Part shown: positions 22,577 to 34,922 of the stretch, one piece after another
How positions within the stretch are numbered: the stretch's first letter is position 1
Layout of the letters: every line of letters begins with the position of its first letter
Assembly: GCF_001469895.1 (NCBI RefSeq)
Contig: NZ_LOPY01000001.1
Coordinates: 1 to 62,153 of the forward strand
DNA length: 62,153 nt
Direction of reading: 5' to 3'
Source: Pseudoalteromonas sp. XI10
GTDB lineage: Bacteria; Pseudomonadota; Gammaproteobacteria; Enterobacterales; Alteromonadaceae
Notes under the pieces: generated by a model
The model's input: the letters and a program-made list of their open reading frames with translations, nothing else
What the model was told of the DNA's origin: nothing
Databases searched by the model: none
Translations under genes and position numbers: made by a program

Positions 22577-24208
22577 TTAGCCTCTTACCTTAATACCTTT
22601 TTTCTCCATACCGCGGTAGATGATTAGCATCTGTGCGATTGAGATAAGGTTCGATACTAACCAGTAAAGTACTAGGCCAGATGGGAACCATAAGAAGAAA
22701 ATAGAGAATACCACTGGCATAAAGGTCATCATTTTTTGCTGCATAGGGTCAGTAACCGTCATAGGTTGCAGCTTTTGAGTGATGAACATACTTAAACCAA
22801 ATAAAACCGGTAATACGTAGTATGGGTCCATTGCTGATAAGTCATTTAACCATAAAACGAATTCAGCATGACGTAGCTCAGTTGATTCTAAGAATACGTA
22901 GAATAACGCTAAGAAGATTGGCATTTGTAGTAACAGTGGGAAACAGCCACCCATAGGGTTCACTTTTTCTTTGCGGTACATTTCCATCATAGCCTGACCG
23001 AATTTTTGACGGTCATCACCATACTTCTCTTTTAGTGCAGCCATTTTAGGCTGAAGTGCACGCATCTTCGCCATTGACGTGTATTGTGCTTTAGTAAGCG
23101 GGTACATTGCCGTTTTAACGATAATCGTGATTGCAATGATAGCTAGACCCCAGTTACCTAAGATACCGTATAACCACTTAAGTAATACGAATAATGGTTG
23201 TGAGATAAAGAATAACCAACCATAGTCTACAGTTAGGTCTAAGTCTGGGTGAATTGCTTCTAGTACGTCAGACTCTTTCGGGCCCATATAGTAAGTTGAG
23301 CCAAGCGTTGCTTGCGAACCAGCTTGTACATTAACTGCTTCACCTTTAACACCAATAATTGCTGCATTACCTGATACAAGTTTGCTGTAAAGAGTGTTTT
23401 GCTGATCTTGCTTTGGTACCCACGCACTTACAAAGTAGTGTTGAATAAATGCAATGTAGCCGCCAGATGTGGTGATATTAAGGTTTTTATCAGCCATGTC
23501 TGAGAAGCTGTATTTTTCATACTTCTCTTCATCTGAGCCATAAGCGCCACCTAAGTAGTTTTGATCTACTAAGCTACCTTTTTCTTGTACTGTGCGTTTT
23601 ACTTGCGTGTATAACTGAACTTGAATTGGATCAGCTGTTACGTTGTTTACTGTGTACTCTAAATCTACAGCGTAGTCGCCTTTTTTGAAGATATAAGTTT
23701 TAGTAAACGTCACACCTTTACTGTCAGTAAACTCAAGTGGTACACGTAGCTCATCACCCGTTAAAGTGAATGCTTTTTGTGTGGTTTTATAAACAGGGCG
23801 ACCAGCAACAGTTGCGTCAGGACCATTTAAACCAATTAAGCCACTTTGCGAGAAGTATTGCTTACCATCGAACTCACCTAATAGCATGTAAGGTGTGTTA
23901 CTGCCTTTTTCTTCTTCGTACTGAAGTAAGTCTGTTTCAATGATGTCACCACCACGGGTGTCAATTTTAACAGTGAATACATCAGTTGTTACATCGATAA
24001 CTGAGCGCTTTGCTGTCGTTACAGCTGGAACTTCACCGTCAGATGATGCTGGAATAAAGTCATCAGATTCTGGTGTTGTTGCGCCTAGTGTTTGTGTTGT
24101 GGCACTTGGATCAGCCTTTGGTGCGTTGTAGTCGTTATTCCATTCTTGAAATAATAAAAACGACACAAGCATCAAGCCGATTAATAAAAACGTGCGTTGC
24201 GATTCCAT
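22577..24208 (-). CDS. yidC: Membrane protein insertase YidC
   Basis: YidC inserts proteins into the inner membrane alone or with Sec. The 543 residues have the gammaproteobacterial form: an N-terminal helix (FLLIGLMLVSFLLFQEW), a large periplasmic beta domain (about 55-330) and five C-terminal helices with the conserved KWLYGILGNWGLAII, QMPIFLALFYVF and FWFPSGLVLYWLVSN elements. The positively charged cytosolic loop TKAQYTSMAKMRALQPKM is present. It is in a row with yidD, rnpA and rpmH. Confidence 0.97.
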   Translation of the reverse strand: MESQRTFLLIGLMLVSFLLFQEWNNDYNAPKADPSATTQTLGATTPESDDFIPASSDGEVPAVTTAKRSVIDVTTDVFTVKIDTRGGDIIETDLLQYEEEKGSNTPYMLLGEFDGKQYFSQSGLIGLNGPDATVAGRPVYKTTQKAFTLTGDELRVPLEFTDSKGVTFTKTYIFKKGDYAVDLEYTVNNVTADPIQVQLYTQVKRTVQEKGSLVDQNYLGGAYGSDEEKYEKYSFSDMADKNLNITTSGGYIAFIQHYFVSAWVPKQDQQNTLYSKLVSGNAAIIGVKGEAVNVQAGSQATLGSTYYMGPKESDVLEAIHPDLDLTVDYGWLFFISQPLFVLLKWLYGILGNWGLAIIAITIIVKTAMYPLTKAQYTSMAKMRALQPKMAALKEKYGDDRQKFGQAMMEMYRKEKVNPMGGCFPLLLQMPIFLALFYVFLESTELRHAEFVLWLNDLSAMDPYYVLPVLFGLSMFITQKLQPMTVTDPMQQKMMTFMPVVFSIFFLWFPSGLVLYWLVSNLISIAQMLIIYRGMEKKGIKVRG

Positions 24209-24216
24209 AACAGCTC

Positions 24217-24489
24217 TTATTTCTCGTGTTGGTGGTTAATATGATTTTTTGCCGGTACGGGATCATCCCCACCAGCATGTAAAGGGTGGCATTTTAATAT
24301 GCGTTTAACAGCTAACCAACTGCCTTTTACACTTCCATGCAAATTAATTGCTTGAATAGCGTAACTAGAGCAGGTTGGATTAAAACGACAATGCGGGCCT
24401 AATAGTGGACTTATCCATTTTTGATAGCCGCGTATTAGCATGACTAAACAGCGCTTTGGAATAGCAACAAGTGGTTTAAGTAACCTCAT
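24217..24489 (-). CDS. yidD: Membrane protein insertion efficiency factor YidD
   Basis: This small amphipathic protein is thought to assist YidC. The 90 residues show the family core [23 protein letters not shown] with the conserved cysteines, and [18 protein letters not shown]. It lies 8 nt before yidC. In many relatives it overlaps rnpA, but here there is a 128-bp spacer (24490-24617) without any visible gene. Confidence 0.95.
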   Translation of the reverse strand: MRLLKPLVAIPKRCLVMLIRGYQKWISPLLGPHCRFNPTCSSYAIQAINLHGSVKGSWLAVKRILKCHPLHAGGDDPVPAKNHINHQHEK

Positions 24490-24617
24490 GATGTGTCTGC
24501 CCCTGCGTTAATTTAGTCAATGGATACCATGAATTTAAATTCCCATCGTAGAATTTTAAATGCATGATTAAAAGGTGAGCTAAAGATACCTTAATTAAGC
24601 CTGTAATTCTATTGCTA

Positions 24618-25040
24618 TCAGGCTTGTTTATTAGATTTAGCTGATTTATTCGGGCGTTTTTTAAATGGTGGTGGTTTAGGTGCACCAGGCTTGCAGCGTT
24701 CGTTAATTTTTCGCCACAATTTATTTAGTTGCTTTGTTAGCTCTTCGTTGGACTGTTCATCAATACCACTTTTAACCATAAGCACAATATCAATGTTATC
24801 GAGTTTATGTTGATTTAAACGGAAACTTTCGCGAGCAAGTCGTTTAATTCGATTACGTTGACAGGCTTTTTTAACGCGTTTTTTGGCGACCGTAAGACCT
24901 AATCGAGGATTAGTTTGGTCATTGCGTTTAGCTAATAGGGTAAAGAAAGGAGTCGCAGCGCGTGCTGGTTCATTAAAGATTCGAGAGTAATGCGAGGGAG
25001 TTAACAGACGTAACTCCCTGCTGAAGCTAAAGTCTTCCAC
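24618..25040 (-). CDS. rnpA: Ribonuclease P protein component
   Basis: This is the protein subunit that helps the RNase P RNA cleave the 5' leaders of tRNA precursors. The signature RNRIKRLARESFRLN and FSRELRLLTPSHYSRIF are conserved. 140 residues is longer than the usual ~120: a Pro/Lys-rich tail (KPPPFKKRPNKSAKSNKQA) extends the C-terminus. The start is GTG, 7 nt after the rpmH stop, with only a weak Shine-Dalgarno, consistent with translational coupling. Confidence 0.95.
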   Translation of the reverse strand: MEDFSFSRELRLLTPSHYSRIFNEPARAATPFFTLLAKRNDQTNPRLGLTVAKKRVKKACQRNRIKRLARESFRLNQHKLDNIDIVLMVKSGIDEQSNEELTKQLNKLWRKINERCKPGAPKPPPFKKRPNKSAKSNKQA

Positions 25041-25047
25041 TTATATA

Positions 25048-25182
25048 TTAAGCAGAAAGAACTTTACGGCCTTTAGCACGACGACGAGCTAATACTTTAC
25101 GGCCATTTGCTGATGCCATACGAGCACGGAAACCGTGTGTACGTTTGCGTTTTAAAACGCTAGGTTGAAAAGTTCTTTTCAT
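25048..25182 (-). CDS. rpmH: 50S ribosomal protein L34
   Basis: The 44-residue protein [20 protein letters not shown] and its basic continuation are nearly identical to E. coli L34. The frame stays open upstream to 25284, but the true start is the ATG at 25182, preceded by GGATGGAA. It heads the leftward rpmH-rnpA-yidD-yidC unit, divergent from dnaA. Confidence 0.98.
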   Translation of the reverse strand: MKRTFQPSVLKRKRTHGFRARMASANGRKVLARRRAKGRKVLSA

Positions 25183-25264
25183 AACAATTCCATCCGATCG
25201 GTTAAGGTTAAAACATCCTATGCAGGTCGCGATCCTGGCACAGGTGCCATTGCGAGCGCGAGAT

Positions 25265-25291
25265 ATTATAGATGAAGACAACAAAAGTCAA
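25265..25291 (-). promoter_or_regulatory. Candidate rpmH promoter
   Basis: On the minus strand TTGACT (25286-25291) and a perfect TATAAT (25265-25270) are separated by 15 bp, a little short of optimal. The start point would give a leader of about 75 nt before rpmH. Confidence 0.55.
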
Positions 25292-25325
25292 TCATTAAAA
25301 CGCTGCAGAGGCCGTAATTATAAAG

Positions 25326-25583
25326 GATCCTTTTAACTGATCATATAGGATCATCATAAATAAGAAGTTTTCCACAGCCTCTGTATAAAAAGTGAATAAA
25401 AGCTTGGGAAAAGCCAATTCGATCGTAGAATTTGATCGCGATCTGCCTGCAAATTTGTTATGATCACTGTTCGAGCTTAAAAAATAATTTTCTTAAAAAT
25501 CAGTGTTTTATTCTTTTATGTTGCTGAGATCATATTTTTCATAAAAATCAATCTTGTACTTGTGGATAAAGTACCTTCATAAT
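25326..25583 (+). promoter_or_regulatory. rpmH-dnaA intergenic control region with GATC cluster, DnaA boxes and dnaA promoter
   Basis: The 506-bp gap holds eight GATC sites between 25326 and 25531, a perfect DnaA box in reverse (TGTGGATAA, 25561-25569) and a one-mismatch box TTTTCCACA (25368-25376). A candidate dnaA promoter, TTGTAC (25554-25559), 18 bp, CATAAT (25578-25583), contains the perfect box between -35 and -10, as expected for autorepression by DnaA. The box is framed by the inverted repeat GTACTT/AAGTAC (25556-25574). The remaining 105 bp to dnaA hold nothing I recognise except the ribosome-binding site. Confidence 0.6.
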
Positions 25584-25688
25584 AGTCGGTCTGGGCCAAG
25601 AAAGTTGGTCAAAGATTAGCAATAAATGTTTGATTTTCCATCATTAAAGATGAACGGGAATAAAAATTAAATCTCTGGGAGTTTAACT

Positions 25689-27086
25689 GTGTATCTGTCG
25701 GTTTGGCAAAGTTGTTTATATGTATTGCAAGATGAATTGCCTTCACAGCAATTCAGTATGTGGGTAAGACCACTTCAAGCAGAAAGTACCGAAGATACGT
25801 TGACTATATATGCACCTAACCGTTTTGTTTTGGATTGGGTGAGAGAAAAGTATTTAAACCGTATTAATGAACTACTCGTTGAAATTTGTGGTGATGAAGC
25901 ACCTGAGTTACGTTTTGATGTTGGTAGTAAACCTATTTTAAATGCCCAAGTGGCATCTGCACCGGCTGCAGCAGAAACGAGCGCATCTGTTCCACAACAA
26001 ACTGCTGAAAAGCAACAGCCAAAACCTGAAAAAGCAGCGGTCGAACCTGCACCAAAATCAGGCTATAAATCAAACATTAAAGAAAATTATACCTTTGATA
26101 GCTTTGTTGAAGGTAAATCAAACCAATTAGCAAAAGCTGCAGCGACTCAAGTTGCAGATAACCCAGGTTCAGCATTTAACCCTGTATTTATATACGGTGG
26201 TACTGGCTTAGGTAAAACTCACTTATTACACGCTGTTGGTAACGGTATTATGGCTAATAAGCCAGACGCGAAAATTGTTTATATGCACTCAGAGAGATTT
26301 GTGCAAGACATGGTTAAAGCGTTACAAAATAATGCCATAGAAGAATTTAAACGTTATTACCGAAGTGTTGATGCATTGATGATCGATGACATTCAATTTT
26401 TCGCTAATAAAGAACGCTCACAAGAAGAGTTTTTTCATACCTTCAATGCTTTACTTGAAGGAAATCAACAAATTATCTTAACTTCAGACCGCTATCCAAA
26501 AGAGATAGAAGGGGTTGAAGATCGCCTTAAATCACGTTTTGGTTGGGGCTTAACCATTGCTATTGAGCCGCCAGAACTTGAGACGCGCGTTGCTATTTTG
26601 ATGAAAAAAGCACAGCAAAGTAAAATCAATTTACCTCACGAAGTTGCCTTTTTTATCGCTAAAAAGTTGCGTTCAAATGTGCGGGAATTAGAAGGGGCGT
26701 TAAACCGCGTTATTGCTAATGCAAACTTTACTGGTCGTCCGATTTCAATCGACTTTGTAAAAGAAGCACTACGTGACTTACTTGCGCTGCAAGATAAACT
26801 GGTAACGATAGATAATATTCAACGCACTGTTGCTGAGTATTACCGTATTCGTGTATCAGATTTACTATCTAAACGTCGAAGCCGTTCAGTAGCAAGACCA
26901 CGTCAAGTGGCCATGGCATTATCAAAAGAACTTACAAATCACAGTTTACCTGAGATTGGCGACGCCTTTGGTGGTCGTGATCACACAACTGTATTACACG
27001 CTTGTCGTAAAGTTAAATCACTACGTGATGAAAGCCACGAAGTGAAAGAAGATTATCAAAACTTAATAAGAACCTTGTCATCTTAA
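25689..27086 (+). CDS. dnaA: Chromosomal replication initiator protein DnaA
   Basis: DnaA is the AAA+ initiator that binds DnaA boxes and opens oriC. The 465 residues show domain I ([15 protein letters not shown]), a variable Gln/Pro/Ala-rich linker (about 85-125), the Walker A motif GGTGLGKT at 170-177, Walker [10 protein letters not shown], and the domain IV signature [15 protein letters not shown]. The start is GTG with GGGAG 7 nt upstream. Unlike E. coli, it lies only about 10 kb from the mnmG-mioC oriC and has its own GATC/DnaA-box region. dnaN, recF and gyrB follow in the same direction. Confidence 0.98.
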   Translation: MYLSVWQSCLYVLQDELPSQQFSMWVRPLQAESTEDTLTIYAPNRFVLDWVREKYLNRINELLVEICGDEAPELRFDVGSKPILNAQVASAPAAAETSASVPQQTAEKQQPKPEKAAVEPAPKSGYKSNIKENYTFDSFVEGKSNQLAKAAATQVADNPGSAFNPVFIYGGTGLGKTHLLHAVGNGIMANKPDAKIVYMHSERFVQDMVKALQNNAIEEFKRYYRSVDALMIDDIQFFANKERSQEEFFHTFNALLEGNQQIILTSDRYPKEIEGVEDRLKSRFGWGLTIAIEPPELETRVAILMKKAQQSKINLPHEVAFFIAKKLRSNVRELEGALNRVIANANFTGRPISIDFVKEALRDLLALQDKLVTIDNIQRTVAEYYRIRVSDLLSKRRSRSVARPRQVAMALSKELTNHSLPEIGDAFGGRDHTTVLHACRKVKSLRDESHEVKEDYQNLIRTLSS

Positions 27087-27099
27087 GGCCGACTTTATT

Positions 27100-28203
27100 A
27101 TGCAAATAACAATATCAAGAGAGCAATTTTTAAAACCTTTAGTTCAAGTGTCTGGTGCGATTGAGCGTAAGCACACCTTACCGATTTTATCGAACGTACT
27201 GTTAGTTGTTGAAAATGGACAACTTTCGATGACGGGTACCGATCTTGAAATTGAGTTAGTGGCGAGTGTGTTTGTCGGTGAAGATACAACAGATACGCAA
27301 CTCACTTTACCAGCTAAAAAGTTACTCGATATTTGTAAAAGTTTACCTGATGGCTCAGACCTAACGTTAAGTAGCCAAGATCATCAGTTACTATTAACAA
27401 GTGGTAAAAGCCGTTTTTCTTTAACTACGCTGGCCGCTGAAGATTTTCCGAATCTTGAGCAGTGGGATGGTGAAGTTGAATTTCAACTAACGCGTTTAGA
27501 ATTACGTAAACTTTTAGAAAGCACGCACTTTTCTATGGCGAATCAAGACGTACGTTATTATTTAAACGGTATGTCATTTGAAGTTGATAACGCAGATATT
27601 AAAACAGTGGCTACAGATGGTCACCGTTTGGCGATTGCACAAAAGCAATTACCACAGTCTTTAAATACACAACGTCAGTTAATTATTCCACGTAAAGGTG
27701 TGCAAGAAATTATGCGCCTAATGGTGGCTGATGATGAGCTAGTAACCATTCAATTTGGTGCTAACCATATTCGTATTATTGATACTGAGTTTACGTTTAC
27801 CAGTAAGCTGGTGGATGGTCGTTTCCCTGATTATCGTCGTGTATTGCCACGTGGTGGTGATAAAGTGATTACTGCTAACCGTGAATGGTTGCGCAGTGCT
27901 TTCCAACGTGTGTCTATTTTATCGAATGAAAAGTTCCGTGGTGTACGTTTGAACTTGTCTGAAGGTTTATTAAAAATTACTGCAAACAACCCTGAGCAAG
28001 AACAAGCTGAAGAGGTGGTTGAAGTAATGTACCAAGGCGGCGAACTTGAAATTGGCTTTAACGTTTCTTATGTACTTGATGTGCTTAATACATTAAAAAC
28101 AGAAGATGTAACCTTTACACTTGCAGACTCTAATAGCAGTGCGCTAATTGAAGGTGCAGGTGACGAAGAAGCTATGTACGTTGTAATGCCGATGCGCCTA
28201 TAA
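27100..28203 (+). CDS. dnaN: DNA polymerase III beta sliding clamp
   Basis: This is the ring-shaped processivity clamp of the replicase. Its 367 residues, about the E. coli length (366), begin MQITISREQFLKPLVQVSGA and end in the conserved VMPMRL. Three repeated clamp domains of about 120 residues can be followed. It lies 13 nt after dnaA and 6 nt before recF. Confidence 0.98.
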   Translation: MQITISREQFLKPLVQVSGAIERKHTLPILSNVLLVVENGQLSMTGTDLEIELVASVFVGEDTTDTQLTLPAKKLLDICKSLPDGSDLTLSSQDHQLLLTSGKSRFSLTTLAAEDFPNLEQWDGEVEFQLTRLELRKLLESTHFSMANQDVRYYLNGMSFEVDNADIKTVATDGHRLAIAQKQLPQSLNTQRQLIIPRKGVQEIMRLMVADDELVTIQFGANHIRIIDTEFTFTSKLVDGRFPDYRRVLPRGGDKVITANREWLRSAFQRVSILSNEKFRGVRLNLSEGLLKITANNPEQEQAEEVVEVMYQGGELEIGFNVSYVLDVLNTLKTEDVTFTLADSNSSALIEGAGDEEAMYVVMPMRL

Positions 28204-28209
28204 GCTTAT

Positions 28210-29304
28210 ATGAGTTTAAGTCATTTAAGCCTCAATAATTTTCGGAATATTGAGGCGCTGACACTTGAGCCGGTTAATGGCATAAACATTATCTATGGCG
28301 AAAATGGCAGCGGAAAAACCAGTCTCCTTGAGGCGATATATTTCCTTTCTCACGGTAAATCATTTCGTACCGCCAAACATAAAAATATCATTCAGCATCA
28401 ACAAGACAAGTTTGTGATTCATGGTCGCAAAGCGCTGCATGATTTGTCTATTCCGATTGGTATAAGTAAAAACCAAGCGGGTGAAACGTCTTTAAAGATT
28501 CAGGGAAAAACGAGCCGTAAAATCTCTGAATTAGCTCAGCTAGTGCCGGTACAAGTTATTACTCCAGAAAGCTATTCATTGTTTTTTGGCGGCCCAAAAG
28601 AACGTAGAAAATTTCTCGATCTAGGATTGTTCCACGTGGAACATGACTTTTTTTACATGTGGCAATCTTTTAATAAAGTACTAAAGCAACGTAATGCTTT
28701 ATTAAAAAGTAAACCTCGAGATTATTTCGAACAGATCAAGTTTTGGGATAAAGAATTTGTTAGACTAGCTGAACAAATAAATAATCTAAGAATCGCGTAT
28801 ATAAGTAGGTTTAAGCAGCAGTTTTTTGATAAAATGTGTGCAGAATTAACGCTTGTAAGCGATTTAGAAATTAACTTTCATGCGGGCTGGAAAGAGAGTG
28901 AAACGCTCTCAGAGGCGCTTGAGCAAAGCTTTGAACGTGATGCCAAACAAGGTTTCACAAGTAAAGGTCCGCATAAAGCTGATTTTAGTTTTAGTGTTTC
29001 TGGTAACAGTGTAGAAAATACCTTTTCTCGCGGTCAATTGAAGCTCTTGCTTTATGCGTTAAAAGTAACGCAAAATAGCTTAATTGAGTCAGAAACAGAT
29101 AAGCAATCTATATTGCTAATAGATGACTTACCTTCAGAACTGGGTGAAGATACAAAAGAAAAAGTGGGTCAACTTTTGACTCATTGCGATTCGCAACTTT
29201 TTATCTCATCAATTTTATCTGAAAGTATTTCTGCTGTGGTGGAACCCATGCAACGAGAACTAAAAATGTTCCACGTGAAACATGGCAACCTAATAACAAG
29301 ATAA
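28210..29304 (+). CDS. recF: DNA replication and repair protein RecF
   Basis: RecF is an SMC-like ATPase that helps load RecA at gaps. The 364 residues have Walker A GENGSGKT at 30-37, the signature region FSRGQLKLLLYALK and Walker B ILLIDDLPSEL. Two 16-bp parS palindromes lie within the coding sequence (28628-28643 and 29267-29282), and both encode a Phe-His-Val-Glu/Lys-His peptide; the second forms the last dozen residues of the protein. The gene lies between dnaN and gyrB. Confidence 0.96.
   Translation: MSLSHLSLNNFRNIEALTLEPVNGINIIYGENGSGKTSLLEAIYFLSHGKSFRTAKHKNIIQHQQDKFVIHGRKALHDLSIPIGISKNQAGETSLKIQGKTSRKISELAQLVPVQVITPESYSLFFGGPKERRKFLDLGLFHVEHDFFYMWQSFNKVLKQRNALLKSKPRDYFEQIKFWDKEFVRLAEQINNLRIAYISRFKQQFFDKMCAELTLVSDLEINFHAGWKESETLSEALEQSFERDAKQGFTSKGPHKADFSFSVSGNSVENTFSRGQLKLLLYALKVTQNSLIESETDKQSILLIDDLPSELGEDTKEKVGQLLTHCDSQLFISSILSESISAVVEPMQRELKMFHVKHGNLITR
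28628..28643. promoter_or_regulatory. parS: parS partition site 1 inside recF
   Basis: TGTTCCACGTGGAACA is a perfect 16-bp palindrome identical to the well-known bacterial parS sequence. It is read in recF as LFHVEH. ParB encoded at 11016 should bind here. Confidence 0.93.
29267..29282. promoter_or_regulatory. parS: parS partition site 2 at the 3' end of recF
   Basis: TGTTCCACGTGAAACA has the parS consensus with one arm changed (TTCC/AAAC), a variant functional in other bacteria. It encodes MFHVKH near the RecF C-terminus and lies 639 bp after the first site. Confidence 0.9.
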
Positions 29305-31743
<2,439 letters not shown>

Positions 31744-31759
31744 CGCGAAATTAAGAATT

Positions 31760-31787
31760 AAAAAGGAGCCTACAGGCTCCTTTTTTA
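31760..31787 (+). terminator. Rho-independent terminator after gyrB
   Basis: AAAAGGAGCC (31761-31770) and GGCTCCTTTT pair around TACA, followed by a T run. It begins about 17 nt after the gyrB stop. Confidence 0.92.
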
Positions 31788-31809
31788 TTGCTGAAAAAGC
31801 ACAAACTGC

Positions 31810-31838
31810 TTAAAACCTTACTGCACACAAGGTATACT
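31810..31838 (+). promoter_or_regulatory. Possible glyQS promoter
   Basis: A TATACT -10 (31833-31838) has only a poor -35 (TTAAAA, 31810-31815) 17 bp upstream. A promoter is expected here because gyrB ends in a terminator, so the call rests partly on context. Confidence 0.35.
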
Positions 31839-31883
31839 GAGAGCAATTTTCAGACTAAACGCACCAGATACTATAAGCCAAAT

Positions 31884-32783
31884 ATGCAAAAATATGACGT
31901 TAAAACCTTTCAAGGTTTGATCCTGGCTTTACAGGACTATTGGGCACAGCAAGGCTGTGTGATTGCTCAACCACTCGATATGGAAGTGGGAGCAGGGACA
32001 TTTCATCCGTTAACTTTCTTAAAGTCAATTGGCCCAGAGCCAATGTCGAGCGCGTATGTTCAACCATGCCGCCGTCCAACTGATGGTCGCTATGGTGAAA
32101 ACCCGAACCGTTTACAGCATTACTACCAATTCCAAGTAGTATTAAAGCCATCTCCAGAAAACATCCAGGAGCTTTATTTAGGCTCTTTAGCTGCTGTTGG
32201 TATTGATACACTAACTGATGAAGTTCGCTTCGTAGAAGACAACTGGGAGTCGCCTACATTAGGTGCATGGGGTCTAGGTTGGGAAATCTGGTTAAACGGC
32301 ATGGAAGTAACTCAGTTTACTTACTTCCAACAAGTAGGTGGCTTAGAGTGCTCACCAGTAACCGGTGAAATCACTTATGGTCTTGAGCGTTTAGCAATGT
32401 ATATTCAGGGCGTAGATAGTATCTATGACCTAGTATGGGCAGACGGTCCTATGGGTCGTGTGACATACGGTGATGTATTCCATCAAAATGAAGTAGAGCA
32501 GTCAGCTTATAACTTCGAACAAGCGGATGTTGAGTTCTTATTTGCACAGTTCGATCACTGTGAAAAAGAAAGCGAAAAGCTAATTGAAGCAGGCTTACCA
32601 TTACCAGCTTATGAGCAAGTAATGAAAGCATCACATGCGTTTAACTTATTAGACGCTCGTCACGCTATCTCAGTAACAGAACGTCAACGTTATATCTTAC
32701 GTGTTCGTGCTTTATCTAAAGCATGTGCGCAAAGTTACTATGATGCCCGTGAAGCTCTTGGTTTCCCGCTTTGTAAGGATTAA
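31884..32783 (+). CDS. glyQ: Glycyl-tRNA synthetase alpha subunit
   Basis: This is the catalytic subunit of the alpha2beta2 bacterial glycyl-tRNA synthetase, holding the class II core. The start [17 protein letters not shown] gives 299 residues; an upstream TTG would add 32 residues without homology. The motifs [18 protein letters not shown] ([10 protein letters not shown]) and [19 protein letters not shown] are characteristic. glyS follows after 8 nt. Confidence 0.97.
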   Translation: MQKYDVKTFQGLILALQDYWAQQGCVIAQPLDMEVGAGTFHPLTFLKSIGPEPMSSAYVQPCRRPTDGRYGENPNRLQHYYQFQVVLKPSPENIQELYLGSLAAVGIDTLTDEVRFVEDNWESPTLGAWGLGWEIWLNGMEVTQFTYFQQVGGLECSPVTGEITYGLERLAMYIQGVDSIYDLVWADGPMGRVTYGDVFHQNEVEQSAYNFEQADVEFLFAQFDHCEKESEKLIEAGLPLPAYEQVMKASHAFNLLDARHAISVTERQRYILRVRALSKACAQSYYDAREALGFPLCKD

Positions 32784-32791
32784 GAATTAGC

Positions 32792-34861
32792 ATGTCAGCA
32801 GAAAATTTATTAGTAGAAATTGGCACTGAAGAGTTGCCACCGAAAGCACTTCGTAAACTTGCTGAGTCGTTTGCTGAGAACTTAGCAACTGAGCTTGCAA
32901 GCTTAGAATTAAATCACCAAGGTGTTAACTGGTACGCATCACCACGTCGTTTAGGTTTGCGTGTTACTGCACTTGAGGCTAAGCAAAATGACAAGGTTGT
33001 AGAAAAGCGTGGCCCTGCAGTTGCAGCCGCTTTTGATGCCGATGGTAATCCAACAAAAGCAGCAATGGGTTGGGCTCGTGGTTGTGGTATCGATGTAAGC
33101 GATGCACAAACACTTGAGACAGATAAAGGCGCTTGGTTATTACATAAAGCACAGGTTGAAGGTCAAGCAACTACATCGCTTATGAGTGATGCTGTAAACA
33201 AAGCACTTGCTAAATTACCTATCCCTAAACCAATGCGTTGGGGTGCAAATAAAACACAATTTATTCGCCCAGTGCACACAGCGACTATCTTATTTGGTAG
33301 CACGCTGATCGAAGGCGAAATCCTTGGTAAGCAAGTTGGCAACCAATTACAAGGTCACCGTTTCCATCATCCAGAAAAAGTAACAATCAACCATGCTGAT
33401 GATGTGTTTGATGTGCTGAAATCTGCTTACGTTGTCGCTGACTTCGAAGCGCGTAAAGCACAAATTCGCGAACAAATTGAAGCAGCAGCTAGCGCTGTAA
33501 ATGCAAAAGTAGCGATGGATGAAGACTTACTTGAAGAAGTAACATCCTTGGTTGAATGGCCAGTAACGCTGACAGCAACATTCGAAGAAGCATTCTTAGA
33601 TGTTCCTTCAGAAGCGCTTATCTATACCATGAAGGACGACCAAAAGTACTTCCCATTATTAGACCAAGATGGCAACCTACTTAACAAGTTCCTATTTGTT
33701 TCAAATATCGAAAGTAAAGATCCAAGCGTGGTAATTGCTGGTAACGAAAAAGTTGTTCGTCCTCGTTTAGCTGATGCACAGTTCTTCTACGAAACAGACA
33801 AGAAGAAAACGCTAGAGAGTCGCTTAGAGTCGCTAGATACTGTTTTATTCCAAAAGCAACTTGGTACGCTGAAAGATAAATCTGAGCGTATCAGTGAACT
33901 TGCCGGTTACATTGCTGAGCAATTGGGTGCCGATGCAGAGCTGGCTAAGCGAGCAGGTTTATTAAGTAAAACAGACTTAATGACCGAAATGGTTATGGAG
34001 TTTACCGACGTACAAGGTGTAATGGGTATGCATTATGCTCGTCACGACGGTGAAGCTGAAGAAGTTGCACTAGCGCAAAATGAACAATATATGCCTCGCT
34101 TCGCGGGTGATAACTTACCAACAAATGTGATCAGCTGTGCGGTAGCAATTGCTGATAAGTTTGATACGCTGGTGGGTATTTTTGGTATTGGTCAAGCGCC
34201 AAAAGGCGACAAAGACCCATTTGCACTTCGCCGTGCAGCAATTGGTGCATTACGCATCATGGTTGAAAAATCATTACCGTTAGATATCTTAGACCTTGTT
34301 GCTAAGTCGCAAACGCTATTCGGTGAAAAGCTAACGAACCTAAACGTATCAACAGATGTGTTTGAGTTTATGCTAGGTCGTTTCCGCGCATGGTATCAAG
34401 ATGAAGGTATCGAAGTTGATGTCATTCAAGCCGTATTAGCTCGTCGTCCAACTAAACCAGTTGATTTCGACCGCCGTGTTAAAGCGGTAAGTCACTTCCG
34501 TACATTAGACGCAGCAGAAGCGCTTGCAGCAGCAAATAAACGTGTAAGCAATATCTTGGCTAAAAATGACATCACAACACAAGGTGATGTGAATGAGAGC
34601 CTATTAAGCGATGATGCAGAAAAAGTATTAGCGTCACACGTTGCTAAGTTTGCAACTGAGCTTGCACCTTTATATGCAAATGGCGATTACCAAGAAGCAT
34701 TGTCACAACTTGCGGGTATCCGTGAGAGTGTTGATAACTTCTTCGATAACGTCATGGTAATGGCAGATGACGAAGCAGTTAAACAAAACCGCTTAGCATT
34801 ATTAAGCCAACTAAGCCGTCTGTTTTTAGATATTGCTGATATTTCTGTACTTCAGAAGTAA
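32792..34861 (+). CDS. glyS: Glycyl-tRNA synthetase beta subunit
   Basis: The beta subunit carries tRNA-binding domains of the heterotetrameric enzyme. 689 residues matches E. coli GlyS; it starts [21 protein letters not shown] and shows FSARRLGLR-like [11 protein letters not shown] and [27 protein letters not shown] (the HD-type domain). It forms an operon with glyQ. Confidence 0.97.
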   Translation: MSAENLLVEIGTEELPPKALRKLAESFAENLATELASLELNHQGVNWYASPRRLGLRVTALEAKQNDKVVEKRGPAVAAAFDADGNPTKAAMGWARGCGIDVSDAQTLETDKGAWLLHKAQVEGQATTSLMSDAVNKALAKLPIPKPMRWGANKTQFIRPVHTATILFGSTLIEGEILGKQVGNQLQGHRFHHPEKVTINHADDVFDVLKSAYVVADFEARKAQIREQIEAAASAVNAKVAMDEDLLEEVTSLVEWPVTLTATFEEAFLDVPSEALIYTMKDDQKYFPLLDQDGNLLNKFLFVSNIESKDPSVVIAGNEKVVRPRLADAQFFYETDKKKTLESRLESLDTVLFQKQLGTLKDKSERISELAGYIAEQLGADAELAKRAGLLSKTDLMTEMVMEFTDVQGVMGMHYARHDGEAEEVALAQNEQYMPRFAGDNLPTNVISCAVAIADKFDTLVGIFGIGQAPKGDKDPFALRRAAIGALRIMVEKSLPLDILDLVAKSQTLFGEKLTNLNVSTDVFEFMLGRFRAWYQDEGIEVDVIQAVLARRPTKPVDFDRRVKAVSHFRTLDAAEALAAANKRVSNILAKNDITTQGDVNESLLSDDAEKVLASHVAKFATELAPLYANGDYQEALSQLAGIRESVDNFFDNVMVMADDEAVKQNRLALLSQLSRLFLDIADISVLQK

Positions 34862-34877
34862 GCAGTAGCCAATTATT

Positions 34878-34904
34878 AAAAGCCAGCTCAGTGCTGGCTT
34901 TTTT
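34878..34904 (+). terminator. Rho-independent terminator after glyS
   Basis: AGCCAGC (34881-34887) and GCTGGCT (34893-34899) pair around TCAGT, followed by six T. It lies between glyS and the small lipoprotein gene. Confidence 0.9.
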
Positions 34905-34922
34905 GTAGCAAAAGGAACAGTA

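Noticed and set aside
24476..24685. 69-codon minus-strand ORF bridging yidD and rnpA
   Set aside because: It overlaps both conserved genes in another frame and its product has no protein-like features; the spacer between them seems non-coding.
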